A stretch of 64,000 nucleotides of DNA, from positions 62,001 to 126,000 of the forward strand of contig NZ_JADYUI010000005.1 of NCBI RefSeq assembly GCF_021531695.1, read 5' to 3'. Position 1 is the stretch's first letter. Each line of letters opens with the position of its first letter. A program made the position numbers and the translations under genes. A model generated the notes under the pieces. It was not told where the DNA came from. It worked only from the letters and a program-made list of their open reading frames with translations, and ran no database searches. Of the stretch, positions 9,143-18,029 are shown one piece after another. This DNA is from Roseburia hominis. GTDB taxonomy: Bacteria; Bacillota; Clostridia; Lachnospirales; Lachnospiraceae.

Positions 9143-10447
9143 ATGAAAGCAAAAAAAATCACAGCACTTATGATGGCAAGTGCAATGGTGCTTTCTCTTG
9201 CTGCATGTGGCAGCAACCAGGAAACAACTGAAACAAAAGCAGATCAGTCTGCTGAAGAACAGACTGCATCCACAGAAGCAGCATCCGCTGCAGAAGGAGA
9301 GACAATTTCAACAACTATGACTGTATGGGCTCCATCAGAAGATCAGGCAGAGGACAAAGGAGCATGGCTTCAGACAATGTGTGATCAGTTCAATGCAGAA
9401 CATCCGGAATGGGATATCACATTTGAATATGGTGTTTGTGCAGAAGGTGATGCAAAGAGCACAGTAACACAGGACGTTGAAGGCGCAGCAGACGTTTATA
9501 TGTTTGCAAACGACAACTTAACAAGTTTGATTTCTTCTAATGCGATTGCTAAAATCGGTGGTCAGACAGCTGATGCTGTAAAGAGTTCAAACTCAGCAGA
9601 AATCGTTGATTCTGTATCTGTTGACGGAGATATTTATGGTGTTCCGTTTACAACAAATACATGGTTTTTGTATTATGACAAATCCGTATTCTCTGAAGAC
9701 GATGTTAAAAACCTTGATACTATGCTTGAAAAAGGAAAAGTATCTTTCCCAATTACAAACTCATGGTATATTGCTTCTTTCTATGTAGCAAATGGTTGTA
9801 CATTGTTTGGTGAAGACGGAACAGATGAAGCAGCAGGTATTGATTTCTCTGGTGATAAGGCAGTAGATGTTACAAATTACCTTGTAGATTTAGTTGCTAA
9901 TCCAAACTTCCTTTCTGATGCAGATGGTGCTGGACTTTCCGGACTTCGTGATGGTTCCGTTAATGCAATCTTCTCTGGTTCTTGGGATGCAGAAGCTGTA
10001 AAAGAAGCTCTTGGTGATAACTATGGAGTAACTTCTCTTCCGGCTATTACAATCAACGGAGAAGAAAAACAGATGAAATCATTCGCTGGTTCTAAAGCAA
10101 TTGGTGTAAATCCAAACTGCGAATATCCACAGATTGCCGTAGCACTTGCTAACTATCTCGGAAGTGCAGAGGCTCAGAAAGCTCATTATGAAATGAGAAG
10201 CGTAATTCCTTGCAACACAGAACTTCTTGCTGAGGACGCTATTAGCGCAGATGTTCTTGTAACTGCTCAGAATGATACTTTCAACAATACATCTATCATT
10301 CAGCCGTTTGTTTCAAAAATGGGAGATTACTGGACACCAGCAGAAAACTTTGGTAAATCTCTTGTAAACAAAGAAGTTACTCATGATAACGCAGCAGAGA
10401 TGACAGAAAACTTCAATACAAGTATGAACACTTCAGCAGTTGAATAA
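9143..10447 (+). CDS. Sugar ABC transporter substrate-binding lipoprotein (MalE-like)
   Basis: Extracellular solute-binding protein of 434 residues, anchored by lipid. The signal peptide runs from MKAKKITALM to the lipobox LAAC, with the lipidated Cys near residue 22. A Ser/Thr/Glu-rich linker follows, then a family 1 binding-protein fold (TMTVWAPSEDQAEDKG; DVYMFANDNLTSLI; FSGSWDAEAVKE). ATG 9143 is preferred over the in-frame ATG at 9128 because GAGGGA lies just before it and it begins a normal signal peptide. The permeases that follow and the flanking alpha-glucan enzymes suggest a maltodextrin ligand. The codons are richer in C/T-ending forms than the neighbours, as expected for a highly expressed gene. 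Confidence 0.9.
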   Translation: MKAKKITALMMASAMVLSLAACGSNQETTETKADQSAEEQTASTEAASAAEGETISTTMTVWAPSEDQAEDKGAWLQTMCDQFNAEHPEWDITFEYGVCAEGDAKSTVTQDVEGAADVYMFANDNLTSLISSNAIAKIGGQTADAVKSSNSAEIVDSVSVDGDIYGVPFTTNTWFLYYDKSVFSEDDVKNLDTMLEKGKVSFPITNSWYIASFYVANGCTLFGEDGTDEAAGIDFSGDKAVDVTNYLVDLVANPNFLSDADGAGLSGLRDGSVNAIFSGSWDAEAVKEALGDNYGVTSLPAITINGEEKQMKSFAGSKAIGVNPNCEYPQIAVALANYLGSAEAQKAHYEMRSVIPCNTELLAEDAISADVLVTAQNDTFNNTSIIQPFVSKMGDYWTPAENFGKSLVNKEVTHDNAAEMTENFNTSMNTSAVE

Positions 10448-10481
10448 TCGGTTGAAAAACTAGTACATAAATGATTGATTT

Positions 10482-10520
10482 ACAGGCATTGCCATAGTGA
10501 AATTATCTGGCAATGCCTGT
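10482..10520 (+). promoter_or_regulatory. Stem-loop between binding protein and first permease
   Basis: Perfect 13-bp inverted repeat ACAGGCATTGCCA / TGGCAATGCCTGT with a 13-nt loop and no T run. Such hairpins after a binding-protein gene usually protect the upstream mRNA from 3' decay, so the binding protein is made in excess over the permeases. Confidence 0.65.
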
Positions 10521-10540
10521 TATTTGGAAGGGAAAATAGT

Positions 10541-11917
10541 ATGGCTAAAATCTTCAAAAAACGAGAGAAGGAGTTTGATGATCCTTATACAGTGGGTGCA
10601 GCAATTAAAAATGGAAATGCTGTAACCAGACTTTCCATGCTGTTCATGGGACTTGGAAATCTGACGCATAAGCAGATTGTTAAGGGATTACTTTATCTGG
10701 GGATAGAGATAGCATATATTTTGTTTATGGTACAGGGGGGAATTACAAATCTGTATCATTTGATTACTCTTGGTGGAAGACCTCAGGAAGAAGTATGGAA
10801 TGAGGCAAAGGGGATTTACGAATACACCAGTGGTGATTCAACGATATTGTTCCTGCTCTATGGAGTGGCTACTTTGTTTTTGACGGTAGCATTTCTTGTA
10901 GCATGGTGTGCAAATTTAAAAAGTGCCTATACGGTTGAATGTTTTGCAAAAGAAGGCAAACATATTAATAGTTTTAAAGATGATTTGAAGGATTTAATTA
11001 ATAAAAGACTTCATTGGACACTGCTTGCAGCTCCATGGACCGGAATCCTCATATTTACTATTCTGCCGTTGGTATTTATGATTTGCATGGCTTTTACCAG
11101 TTATAGTAAAGTAGATGACAAACTGACTATTTTTAATTGGGTTGGACTTAAGAATTTTGGCACCGTTCTTGGAATGGGTAACTCTATTGGTAAGACATTC
11201 TGGTCGGTTCTCGGTTGGACATTGATTTGGGCCGTATTTGCAACCTTTTTAAACTACATTCTTGGTATGCTTTTAGCTATCATCATCAACAGAAAAACGA
11301 CAAGATGTAAAGGATTTTGGAGATTCTGCTTTATTCTTTCTGCAGCAATTCCGCAGTTTGTATCTTTGTTATTGATGCGTACGATGTTAAAAGACAATGG
11401 ATTGATTAATGTATTGCTTATGAATGCCGGTCTTATTGACAGTCCGCTTCCTTTCTTAACAGATGCAACATGGGCACGTGTTACGGTTATCTTAATCAAT
11501 TTATGGGTAGGTATTCCGTTTACCATGATGCAGGTAACAGGTATCCTTCAGAATATACCTGGTGAGTTGTATGAAGCAGCAAAAGTTGATGGTGCGGGAC
11601 CTGCAACAATTTTCTTTAAGATTACGTTGCCATATATGTTATTTGTTACAACGCCATATCTTATTACAACATTTACAGGAAACATCAACAACTTCAATGT
11701 CATTTTCCTTCTTACAGGTGGAGCTCCGGTACCGGTTGGTTCTACTGCCGGAAAGACAGACCTTTTGGTTACCTGGTTGTACAAGTTGACAGTTGATCAG
11801 CAGTATTTCAATGTAGGTGCGGTTGTAGGTATTTTGACATTCGTTGTTCTTGCAATTGTATCTTTGGTAACTTATCATAACACTGGTTCATACAAAAATG
11901 AGGAGGGATTCCAATAA
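10541..11917 (+). CDS. Sugar ABC transporter permease, MalF type
   Basis: Inner-membrane permease of 458 residues. Eight hydrophobic segments are visible (two N-terminal ones around residues 47 and 98, six in the core), as in MalF rather than the six of short sugar permeases. The ATPase-contact EAA loop reads EAAKVDGAGPATIFFKITLP. ATG 10541 is chosen because GGAAGGGA precedes it; the upstream in-frame ATG at 10475 would put translation through the intergenic stem-loop. It works with MalE-like 9143 and MalG-like 11917. No ATPase gene lies in the cluster. Confidence 0.9.
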   Translation: MAKIFKKREKEFDDPYTVGAAIKNGNAVTRLSMLFMGLGNLTHKQIVKGLLYLGIEIAYILFMVQGGITNLYHLITLGGRPQEEVWNEAKGIYEYTSGDSTILFLLYGVATLFLTVAFLVAWCANLKSAYTVECFAKEGKHINSFKDDLKDLINKRLHWTLLAAPWTGILIFTILPLVFMICMAFTSYSKVDDKLTIFNWVGLKNFGTVLGMGNSIGKTFWSVLGWTLIWAVFATFLNYILGMLLAIIINRKTTRCKGFWRFCFILSAAIPQFVSLLLMRTMLKDNGLINVLLMNAGLIDSPLPFLTDATWARVTVILINLWVGIPFTMMQVTGILQNIPGELYEAAKVDGAGPATIFFKITLPYMLFVTTPYLITTFTGNINNFNVIFLLTGGAPVPVGSTAGKTDLLVTWLYKLTVDQQYFNVGAVVGILTFVVLAIVSLVTYHNTGSYKNEEGFQ

Positions 11918-12792
11918 TGGCAAAAGAAAAGAAAAATTCATCTATGCGAACCAGAAGAATTATTGCGGATACAGTGACTCATATTGTATTGGCTGTATTA
12001 GCATTTATCTGGGTAATCCCGATTGTATGGATTATTTTGTTGAGTTTTAGTACACAAAAAGGATCTTATGTTACCAGCTTCTTTCCAAAGGGATACACCT
12101 TAAAGAATTATGTGAAGTTGTTTACAGATATACAGGTTCTGAATTTCCCACAGATGTTCAAGAATACATTTATTATTGCTTGTTTTGTCTGTGTAATATC
12201 TACATTTTTTGTACTTTCAGCTGCTTATTGTTATTCAAGATTGCGTTTTAAAATGAGAAAACCATTAATGAATGTTTCCATGATTCTTGGATTGTTCCCA
12301 GGTTTCATGTCTATGGTAGCTGTGTATTACATTTTAAAAGCGGTCGGTTTATCTGAAGGATCTATGATTCGTGTGGCATTGATTCTGGTATACTCCGGTG
12401 GAGCTGCTATTCAGTTTACTATTGCGAAAGGATTTTTTGATACCGTTCCAAAATCACTGGATGAGGCTGCTTATCTGGATGGAGCTACAAAGTTCCAGGT
12501 ATTTACCAAGGTAACGGTTCCATTAAGTAAGCCGATTATCGTATATACGGTATTGACTTCTTTCCTGTCACCGTGGCTCGATTTCATTTTCGCAAAGGTT
12601 ATTTGTCGTGCAAATGCTGAGTATTACACAGTATCGGTAGGTTTGTGGAAAATGTTGGAGAAAGAGTACATTGATAACTGGTACACCAGTTTCGCAGCAG
12701 GTGCTGTATGTATCTCTATTCCAATTGCAATCCTGTTTGTAATCATGCAGAAATATTATACAGATGGACTCTCAGGAGCTGTAAAAGGTTAA
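11917..12792 (+). CDS. Sugar ABC transporter permease, MalG type
   Basis: Second permease subunit, 291 residues, six transmembrane helices. The EAA loop reads DEAAYLDGATKFQVFTKVTV, and the family's conserved C-terminal end DGLSGAVKG is present. Its ATG overlaps the stop of the MalF-type gene by one base (TAATG), so the two are translationally coupled and made in equal amounts. An intrinsic terminator follows. Confidence 0.92.
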   Translation: MAKEKKNSSMRTRRIIADTVTHIVLAVLAFIWVIPIVWIILLSFSTQKGSYVTSFFPKGYTLKNYVKLFTDIQVLNFPQMFKNTFIIACFVCVISTFFVLSAAYCYSRLRFKMRKPLMNVSMILGLFPGFMSMVAVYYILKAVGLSEGSMIRVALILVYSGGAAIQFTIAKGFFDTVPKSLDEAAYLDGATKFQVFTKVTVPLSKPIIVYTVLTSFLSPWLDFIFAKVICRANAEYYTVSVGLWKMLEKEYIDNWYTSFAAGAVCISIPIAILFVIMQKYYTDGLSGAVKG

Positions 12793-12807
12793 TATAATAG
12801 AAAATTG

Positions 12808-12844
12808 AAAATCTCGCTGTGATAAGAAGCAGCGAGATTTTTTG
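12808..12844 (+). terminator. Intrinsic terminator of the transporter operon
   Basis: Eleven-bp stem AAATCTCGCTG / CAGCGAGATTT, then TTTTT. It separates the transporter genes from the pullulanase. Confidence 0.85.
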
Positions 12845-12846
12845 TT

Positions 12847-12876
12847 TGATAGGAAATTCCGTTGAATTTCCTATCA
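12847..12876 (+). repeat. Perfect 12-bp palindrome
   Basis: TGATAGGAAATT / AATTTCCTATCA around CCGTTG, starting 3 bp after the preceding terminator and not followed by a T run. It could be part of a compound repeat with the structure at 12885. Confidence 0.6.
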
Positions 12877-12884
12877 AATAAAAA

Positions 12885-12934
12885 CGCTTCGCGAAGAATG
12901 CGCACTCGCACAAATGGAAAAATGTCGCAAAGCG
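12885..12934 (+). repeat. Imperfect inverted repeat, relatively GC-rich
   Basis: CGCTTCGCGA / TCGCAAAGCG (nine of ten pairs) encloses about 30 nt with GCGCACTCGCAC. Together with 12847 it fills the gap before pulA. I see no clear promoter for pulA in this gap. Confidence 0.45.
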
Positions 12935-12976
12935 TGTTTTATCGCTGTTTTAAAGAAAAATAGAGGTGAGTTATAT

Positions 12977-14983
12977 ATGCAGAATGCAAAAATGCAATTA
13001 AAAAGAAAAGAACTGTTTGCATCCCGGGAATTTGTTGCTCAGTACGACTATGTGAAAGATGATTTGGGCGCAGGATATGAACCGGAGCAGACAACGTTTA
13101 AAGTCTGGGCACCAACAGCAGAAAAAGTTACTTTAAATCTTTATTCTTCCGATTTTGATGAAAATTCTATGGAAAAAGAAGAATCTGATTTGAAACAATC
13201 CATTTTAATGAATCAGGAAGAAAGAGGTGTCTGGTCAACGCAGGTATCAGGAGATTTGGATGGAGTTTATTATACGTATTCGGTACAGGTTGAAGGAATT
13301 TCAAAAGAGACGGCAGATCCCTATGCAAGAGCCTGTGGTGTGAATGGCAAAAGAAGTATGGTAGTTGATATGAAACGTACGGAACCTGCCGGATGGGAAC
13401 AGGATAAACGACCGGAGAAAATTAATGAGCATCCGGTTATTTATGAACTTCATATCAAGGATTTCTCCAGTGATGTCCACTCCGGAATTAAGCAGGAATG
13501 GAGAGGAAAATATTTAGCGTTTACGCAGAATGATACCTCATATGATAATGAGGGGAAAATACCAACCTGTTTGGAATATTTAAAAGCATTAGGCATTACT
13601 TATGTACATTTATTGCCTACTTTTGATTATGGTTCCGTAGACGAAAGTAACCCACAAAAAGATCAGTTTAATTGGGGATATGATCCGGTGAATTATAATG
13701 TTCCGGAAGGCTCTTACGCAACGAATGCCAGTGATGGACATGTAAGAATAAAGGAATTTAAAGAAATGGTTATGGCACTTCATAAAGCAGGCATCGGTGT
13801 GATTATGGATGTTGTTTTTAACCATACTTACAATTTGGATGTACCTTTGCAAAAAACTGTGCCGGATTATTATTATCGAATAGATGAAGAGGGTAATTAT
13901 TCCAATGGTTCAGAATGTGGGAATGACACTGCCAGCGAACGCATTATGTTTCGACGTTATATGGCAGATTCTGTCTGCTATTGGGCAAAAAACTATCACA
14001 TTGACGGATTTCGTTTTGATTTAATGGGGCTTCATGATGTTGAAACCATGAATTATTTAAGGGAACGATTAAATGAATTACCGGATGGGGAAAAGATTTT
14101 AATGTATGGGGAACCATGGGCAGCCGGAAAAACATCTATGGAAGAAAATGCTGTGCCGGCATTGGCTAAAAATATTCATATGTTAGACTCCGGTATTGCC
14201 ATGTTCTGTGATAAAATTCGGGATGGCATTAAGGGAGATGTCTTCAAGTTATATGAGAGAGGATATGTCAATGGTAATGCCAAAGAAGTTTTAAAATTCA
14301 AAGAAGACATCTGTTCCGGTGTGTGTGCCTGGTGCAACGAACATGAAAAAGAAATCCATCCAAAAGCCCCTTCACAGATTATCAATTATGTTTCTGCTCA
14401 TGATAATTTGACATTATGGGATAAGCTGGTAATTTCCGTAAAAGACTCTGCTGATTACAAACAAAAATATTCAGACCTTATCCAGATGAATAAAATGGCA
14501 GCCGGTATTGTGTTTACAAGTTTAGGGATTCCTTTTTTCCAGGCAGGAGAAGAATTTGCACGAACAAAAGGTGGAAATGAGAATAGCTATAATCTGCCTT
14601 CCTCAATCAATCAATTGGATTGGAAGCGGACAGAAGAATATAAAGAATTAATGGAATATTATCGGTATATGATTGCATTAAGAAAAGATCTTCCGCTAGT
14701 AGAACGACTGGATGCAGATGCGGTGTCCGGAATTACTTTCCTGGATACCGAAGATGCGGTAATCGGGTTTATGATGGAAGAGAATAATACTTCAAAAAAA
14801 TGGAAAAAAGCGCTTGTATTCTATAATCCATATGATGAAGAAAAAATGGCATCGTTACCGACAGAAAAATGGTATCTTCTGACGGATGGAGTTAGAAAAA
14901 TGAACATGGATAAAAGTGAAAGCATTGAAAAATCTGTTTGTTTAAAGCCACGCTCAGTAACTGTTATGGCAACATTTGATTAG
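12977..14983 (+). CDS. pulA: Type I pullulanase
   Basis: Debranching enzyme of 668 residues (GH13) that cleaves alpha-1,6 branch points of pullulan, limit dextrin or glycogen. An N-terminal beta-sandwich (CBM48-like, TTFKVWAPTAEKVTLNLY) precedes the barrel. The type I pullulanase signature NWGYDPVNYNVPEGSY is present. Catalytic residues fit GFRFDLMG (nucleophile Asp about 348), MYGEPWAAG (acid/base Glu about 379) and YVSAHDNLTLWDKL. No signal peptide, so cytosolic. Start ATG 12977 follows AGAGGTGAG; the in-frame ATG at 12914 lies inside a palindromic region and adds an unrelated leader. Confidence 0.93.
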   Translation: MQNAKMQLKRKELFASREFVAQYDYVKDDLGAGYEPEQTTFKVWAPTAEKVTLNLYSSDFDENSMEKEESDLKQSILMNQEERGVWSTQVSGDLDGVYYTYSVQVEGISKETADPYARACGVNGKRSMVVDMKRTEPAGWEQDKRPEKINEHPVIYELHIKDFSSDVHSGIKQEWRGKYLAFTQNDTSYDNEGKIPTCLEYLKALGITYVHLLPTFDYGSVDESNPQKDQFNWGYDPVNYNVPEGSYATNASDGHVRIKEFKEMVMALHKAGIGVIMDVVFNHTYNLDVPLQKTVPDYYYRIDEEGNYSNGSECGNDTASERIMFRRYMADSVCYWAKNYHIDGFRFDLMGLHDVETMNYLRERLNELPDGEKILMYGEPWAAGKTSMEENAVPALAKNIHMLDSGIAMFCDKIRDGIKGDVFKLYERGYVNGNAKEVLKFKEDICSGVCAWCNEHEKEIHPKAPSQIINYVSAHDNLTLWDKLVISVKDSADYKQKYSDLIQMNKMAAGIVFTSLGIPFFQAGEEFARTKGGNENSYNLPSSINQLDWKRTEEYKELMEYYRYMIALRKDLPLVERLDADAVSGITFLDTEDAVIGFMMEENNTSKKWKKALVFYNPYDEEKMASLPTEKWYLLTDGVRKMNMDKSESIEKSVCLKPRSVTVMATFD

Positions 14984-15015
14984 ATGATCGATAGTGGCAT
15001 CATGGAGGATAAATT

Positions 15016-16947
15016 ATGAAGTGGATTTATGGAAAAAGAGATTGGGAAACATTAAAAAGAGGGCAGGAAAACTGTTATCTTATGACAAATCAGTTAGGTG
15101 GGTTTTCTTCGCTGACAATGACAGGTTCTGTTGCCAGAAATGATCATGCTGTTTTCATGGCTTGTACGCAGGCTCCGAATCATCGGTATAATATGGTTCA
15201 TCGTTTGGCCGAAAAAGTCATTATTGGAACAGAAGAGGACTGTATTTCCAGTCAGGAATTTGCAAAGGAAGATTGTGAAAAAGGCTATCAATATTTGTCT
15301 GCCTTTACTTATGAAGATACTCCGGTCTGGAAATTTCAAATCAAGGGAGTCACCATTCATAAAGAAATGGGAATGAAAATAGGTGCGAATTCTCTTGGTA
15401 TTTGTTACAAAGTATACAATGGAAGTCAGAAAGAATGTATATTAAAAATAACTCCTTTTTTTCAATTTACAAAAAAAGGCGATGAAATGAATCCGGAGCA
15501 GAAGTTTGTGAAAGAAGGCAATAAAGTTTCTTCGGAAGGGTTGAATCTGTATGTCAGGACAAATGGCACGGTAATAGATATTCCGGAAATTACGGAGAAC
15601 TATTATTACAGTTATGATGCGTGTGATGGAAGAAGACCAAACGGACTGGCAAAAGCAAACCATGAAATAACCATAACGGTTAAACCTTCAGAAACAAAGG
15701 AACTTAATATTGTATTTGAAATGGAGCAATCCAAAGATACTGCAGCAGATATCATTAATGGAGTAAAAAAATACCGTGCAGATTTGGTTCAACGCGCCGG
15801 ATTTACAGATGAAATTGCAAAAACACTTGTAAAAAGTGCAGCACAGTTTATCTCTTATCGGGAATCTACCGAAGGAGATACGATTCTGGCAGGTTTCCCA
15901 TTTTTTGAGGATTGGGGAAGAGATACAATGATTGCGCTTCCGGGTGTATGCCTTGCAACGAAGCAGTATGAAACAGCAAAAAGTATTCTTAGAACATTTG
16001 CGGCAAATGAGAAAGACGGACTGATGCCAAATCTTTTTCCGGAAGGAAAAAGTGAACCGAGATACAATACGGTAGACGCTGCTTTACTGTTTATAAACTG
16101 TGTATATCTGTATTATCAGACAACAAAAGAAGAAGATTTTGTTTGTGAAATGTATCCGGTTATGGAACGCATTATGAATGGATATAGCAAGGGAACAAAC
16201 TATGGAATACATATGGATGAAGACGGTTTAATCATGGCAGGGGAAGGATTTGATCAGGTAACCTGGATGGATGTACGAGTGGGAGATATTCTTCCGACTC
16301 CAAGACATGGAAAACCGGTAGAAGTAAATGCGTACTGGTATAATGCACTTTGTATTATGAGTTCTTTCGCAGCTTTGCTTCAAAAAGATGCACAAAATTA
16401 TCAGAAACTGGCAGAAAAGGTAAAGGCTTCTTTTGTAGAAAAATTCTGGATGGAAGACAAAAATTGTCTGAAGGATGTGTTATCTGGTACAGCAGCAGAT
16501 AATCAGATAAGGTGCAATCAGATCTGGGCAGTTTCCATGCCATTTACTATGCTGGATGAAACAAAAGAAAAGAAAGTTGTAGATAAAGTGTATGAGCTTT
16601 TGTATACACCATATGGACTTAGGACTCTTGAAAAAAATGACCCACAATTTCATCCACACTACGGTGGGGAAATGCTGGATCGGGATCTGGCATACCATCA
16701 GGGAACCGTCTGGGTTTTCCCTTTAGGAGCATATTATCTTGCTTATTTAAAGGTACATCATTATGATGATAATGCAAAACAGGTGGTAAAAGGACAACTG
16801 GAAGTTATGGAAAGTGCAATGAGAGAAGGATGTATTGGGCAATTGCCGGAAATTTATGATGGAGAAAATCCAACGGTTTCCCGCGGATGTTTTGCCCAGG
16901 CATGGAGTGTAGGGGAGATGTTACGTGTATATGAAAAGTTGCAATAA
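15016..16947 (+). CDS. Glycogen debranching enzyme / amylo-alpha-1,6-glucosidase family
   Basis: A 643-residue protein with the archaeal/bacterial GDE architecture: an N-terminal beta-sandwich domain (YLMTNQLGGFSSLTMTGS near residue 22) and a C-terminal (alpha/alpha)6 barrel with the GDE motifs FFEDWGRDTMIALPG, GLIMAGEGFDQVTWMDVRV and EIYDGENPTVSRGCFAQAWS. It removes alpha-1,6-linked glucose stubs in the cytosol, complementing PulA just upstream (32 bp). GGAGGA precedes the ATG. Having both debranching enzymes suggests coordinated breakdown of imported branched dextrins or stored glycogen. Confidence 0.92.
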   Translation: MKWIYGKRDWETLKRGQENCYLMTNQLGGFSSLTMTGSVARNDHAVFMACTQAPNHRYNMVHRLAEKVIIGTEEDCISSQEFAKEDCEKGYQYLSAFTYEDTPVWKFQIKGVTIHKEMGMKIGANSLGICYKVYNGSQKECILKITPFFQFTKKGDEMNPEQKFVKEGNKVSSEGLNLYVRTNGTVIDIPEITENYYYSYDACDGRRPNGLAKANHEITITVKPSETKELNIVFEMEQSKDTAADIINGVKKYRADLVQRAGFTDEIAKTLVKSAAQFISYRESTEGDTILAGFPFFEDWGRDTMIALPGVCLATKQYETAKSILRTFAANEKDGLMPNLFPEGKSEPRYNTVDAALLFINCVYLYYQTTKEEDFVCEMYPVMERIMNGYSKGTNYGIHMDEDGLIMAGEGFDQVTWMDVRVGDILPTPRHGKPVEVNAYWYNALCIMSSFAALLQKDAQNYQKLAEKVKASFVEKFWMEDKNCLKDVLSGTAADNQIRCNQIWAVSMPFTMLDETKEKKVVDKVYELLYTPYGLRTLEKNDPQFHPHYGGEMLDRDLAYHQGTVWVFPLGAYYLAYLKVHHYDDNAKQVVKGQLEVMESAMREGCIGQLPEIYDGENPTVSRGCFAQAWSVGEMLRVYEKLQ

Positions 16948-17680
16948 AGGATTCGAAACATGTATCTTCGACTTATATGGAACGTTGGTAGACATTCATA
17001 CAAGCGAAGATAACAAAGAAGTGTGGGAGAAACTCGCACTGTTTTATGGATATTATGGGGCAGACTATTCGGCAGAAGAACTGGAAAATGCGTATCTTCG
17101 AATTGTAGGAAATATGGAAACCGGAAAAGTTCAAAAACGCAGTGATTCCCATGAAGCATTTCCTGAAATTCAGATTGAACAAGTATTTTTACAGCTTTTT
17201 ACAGAAAAAAGAGTAAATGCAGAACTATCGTTGGCAGTTCATGCAGGACAGTTTTTCAGAGTGATGTCAACGGAGTATCTTAAACTTTACGAAGGAACAA
17301 CAGAAATGTTGCAGGCACTTCAAAATCATCATAAAAAAATATACCTTTTATCCAATGCACAGAGAATTTTTACTGAATATGAAATGAAAGCATTAAAAAT
17401 TGAACAGTTTTTCGATGGAATTTTCATATCATCAGACTATGAATATAAGAAACCGGATATCAGATTCTTTGAAAAACTAATTAATACATATCAGATTTCT
17501 GTCCCAAATGCTATTATGATTGGAAATGACGGTGTATGTGATATTGAAGGCGCTAAGCGTGCAGGACTTGCCACACTTTATGTCCATTCCAATATTTCAC
17601 CCAAAGAAAAGATGCCGGATGCAGACTACGTTTTAGAGCACATGGATATGGAACAAATAAAGTCTATTTTATTAAATTAA
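16925..17680 (+). CDS. HAD-superfamily hydrolase (haloacid-dehalogenase/phosphatase type)
   Basis: A 251-residue HAD hydrolase. Motif I is FDLYGTLVD, motif II LLSNAQ, motif III lysine in YEYKKPDIRFF, motif IV IGNDGVCDIEGAKRAG; a helical cap lies between motifs I and II. The GTG at 16925 is taken as start because AGGGGAG ends 7 bases before it; ATG 16931 is possible. It overlaps the debranching-enzyme gene by 23 bp, so it belongs to that operon. A role as sugar-phosphate or nucleotide phosphatase is inference; the substrate is unknown. Confidence 0.85.
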   Translation: MYMKSCNKGFETCIFDLYGTLVDIHTSEDNKEVWEKLALFYGYYGADYSAEELENAYLRIVGNMETGKVQKRSDSHEAFPEIQIEQVFLQLFTEKRVNAELSLAVHAGQFFRVMSTEYLKLYEGTTEMLQALQNHHKKIYLLSNAQRIFTEYEMKALKIEQFFDGIFISSDYEYKKPDIRFFEKLINTYQISVPNAIMIGNDGVCDIEGAKRAGLATLYVHSNISPKEKMPDADYVLEHMDMEQIKSILLN

Positions 17681-17681
17681 A

Positions 17682-17868
17682 CCCGAATTATTCACAGCAG
17701 CCAAGTGAAAGCTGTAATTAGTGCGTCAAGCTTGCTTGTAAGCCGAATTTATGATTTCACTTGGCGGGGGGAATAGAATTTACCCACCACACAGACAAGC
17801 CACAGACCAGATACGCATTGCGTAGCTGGTCTGTGGCTTGTCTGTGTGGTGGCTGTGAATAATTCGGG
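17682..17868 (+). repeat. Modular palindromic element, full-length copy A
   Basis: A 187-bp element with 16-bp perfect terminal inverted repeats (CCCGAATTATTCACAG / CTGTGAATAATTCGGG). It holds two nested hairpin modules: an outer-left module bounded by GCCAAGTGAAA and TTTCACTTGGC, and a right module whose arms run ACCACCACACAGACAAGCC to its complement. It starts 1 bp after the HAD stop codon and has TTAAA directly on both sides. It encodes no protein. Copies B (25166, opposite orientation) and C (62539) lack different modules. Confidence 0.85.
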
Positions 17869-17877
17869 TTAAATAAT

Positions 17878-17923
17878 GGAAAGAAAAATACCTTCTGCTT
17901 TGTCAGAGGGTATTTTACTTTCC
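17878..17923 (+). terminator. Intrinsic, probably bidirectional terminator
   Basis: Twenty-position stem from GGAAAG..AAATACC to its complement, with one mismatch and one G-U pair, TTTTA/TAAAA flanks on both sides and a CTTTGT loop. It insulates the exporter operon from the upstream locus. Confidence 0.75.
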
Positions 17924-17926
17924 TTA

Positions 17927-17959
17927 TTTTGCATGTTAGATTTCATTTTTTGCATCTTA
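17927..17959 (+). promoter_or_regulatory. Direct repeat, candidate LytTR-regulator binding site
   Basis: TTTTGCATGTTA (17927) and TTTTGCATCTTA (17948) lie exactly 21 bp apart, two helical turns, and end 12 bp ahead of the -35 box of the exporter promoter. Paired direct repeats with this spacing are the usual LytTR target, and a LytTR gene lies in the operon. The bases do not clearly match published LytTR consensus sequences, so the assignment rests on spacing and position. Confidence 0.5.
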
Positions 17960-17971
17960 CCATTGCTCCTA

Positions 17972-18000
17972 TTGCAGAAAAAGAAGAAAACAAATATAGT
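17972..18000 (+). promoter_or_regulatory. Promoter of the exporter/LytTR operon
   Basis: TTGCAG, 17-bp spacer, TATAGT; predicted start near 18007, giving a leader of about 20 nt. Confidence 0.6.
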
Positions 18001-18029
18001 GTAAGAAAACAAGGGAGGAGATGCAAAAT

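Noticed and set aside
17677-17873. TTAAA target-site duplication around palindromic element A
   Set aside because: The repeat is short, AT-rich and not reproduced around copies B and C, so it is not claimed as a duplication.
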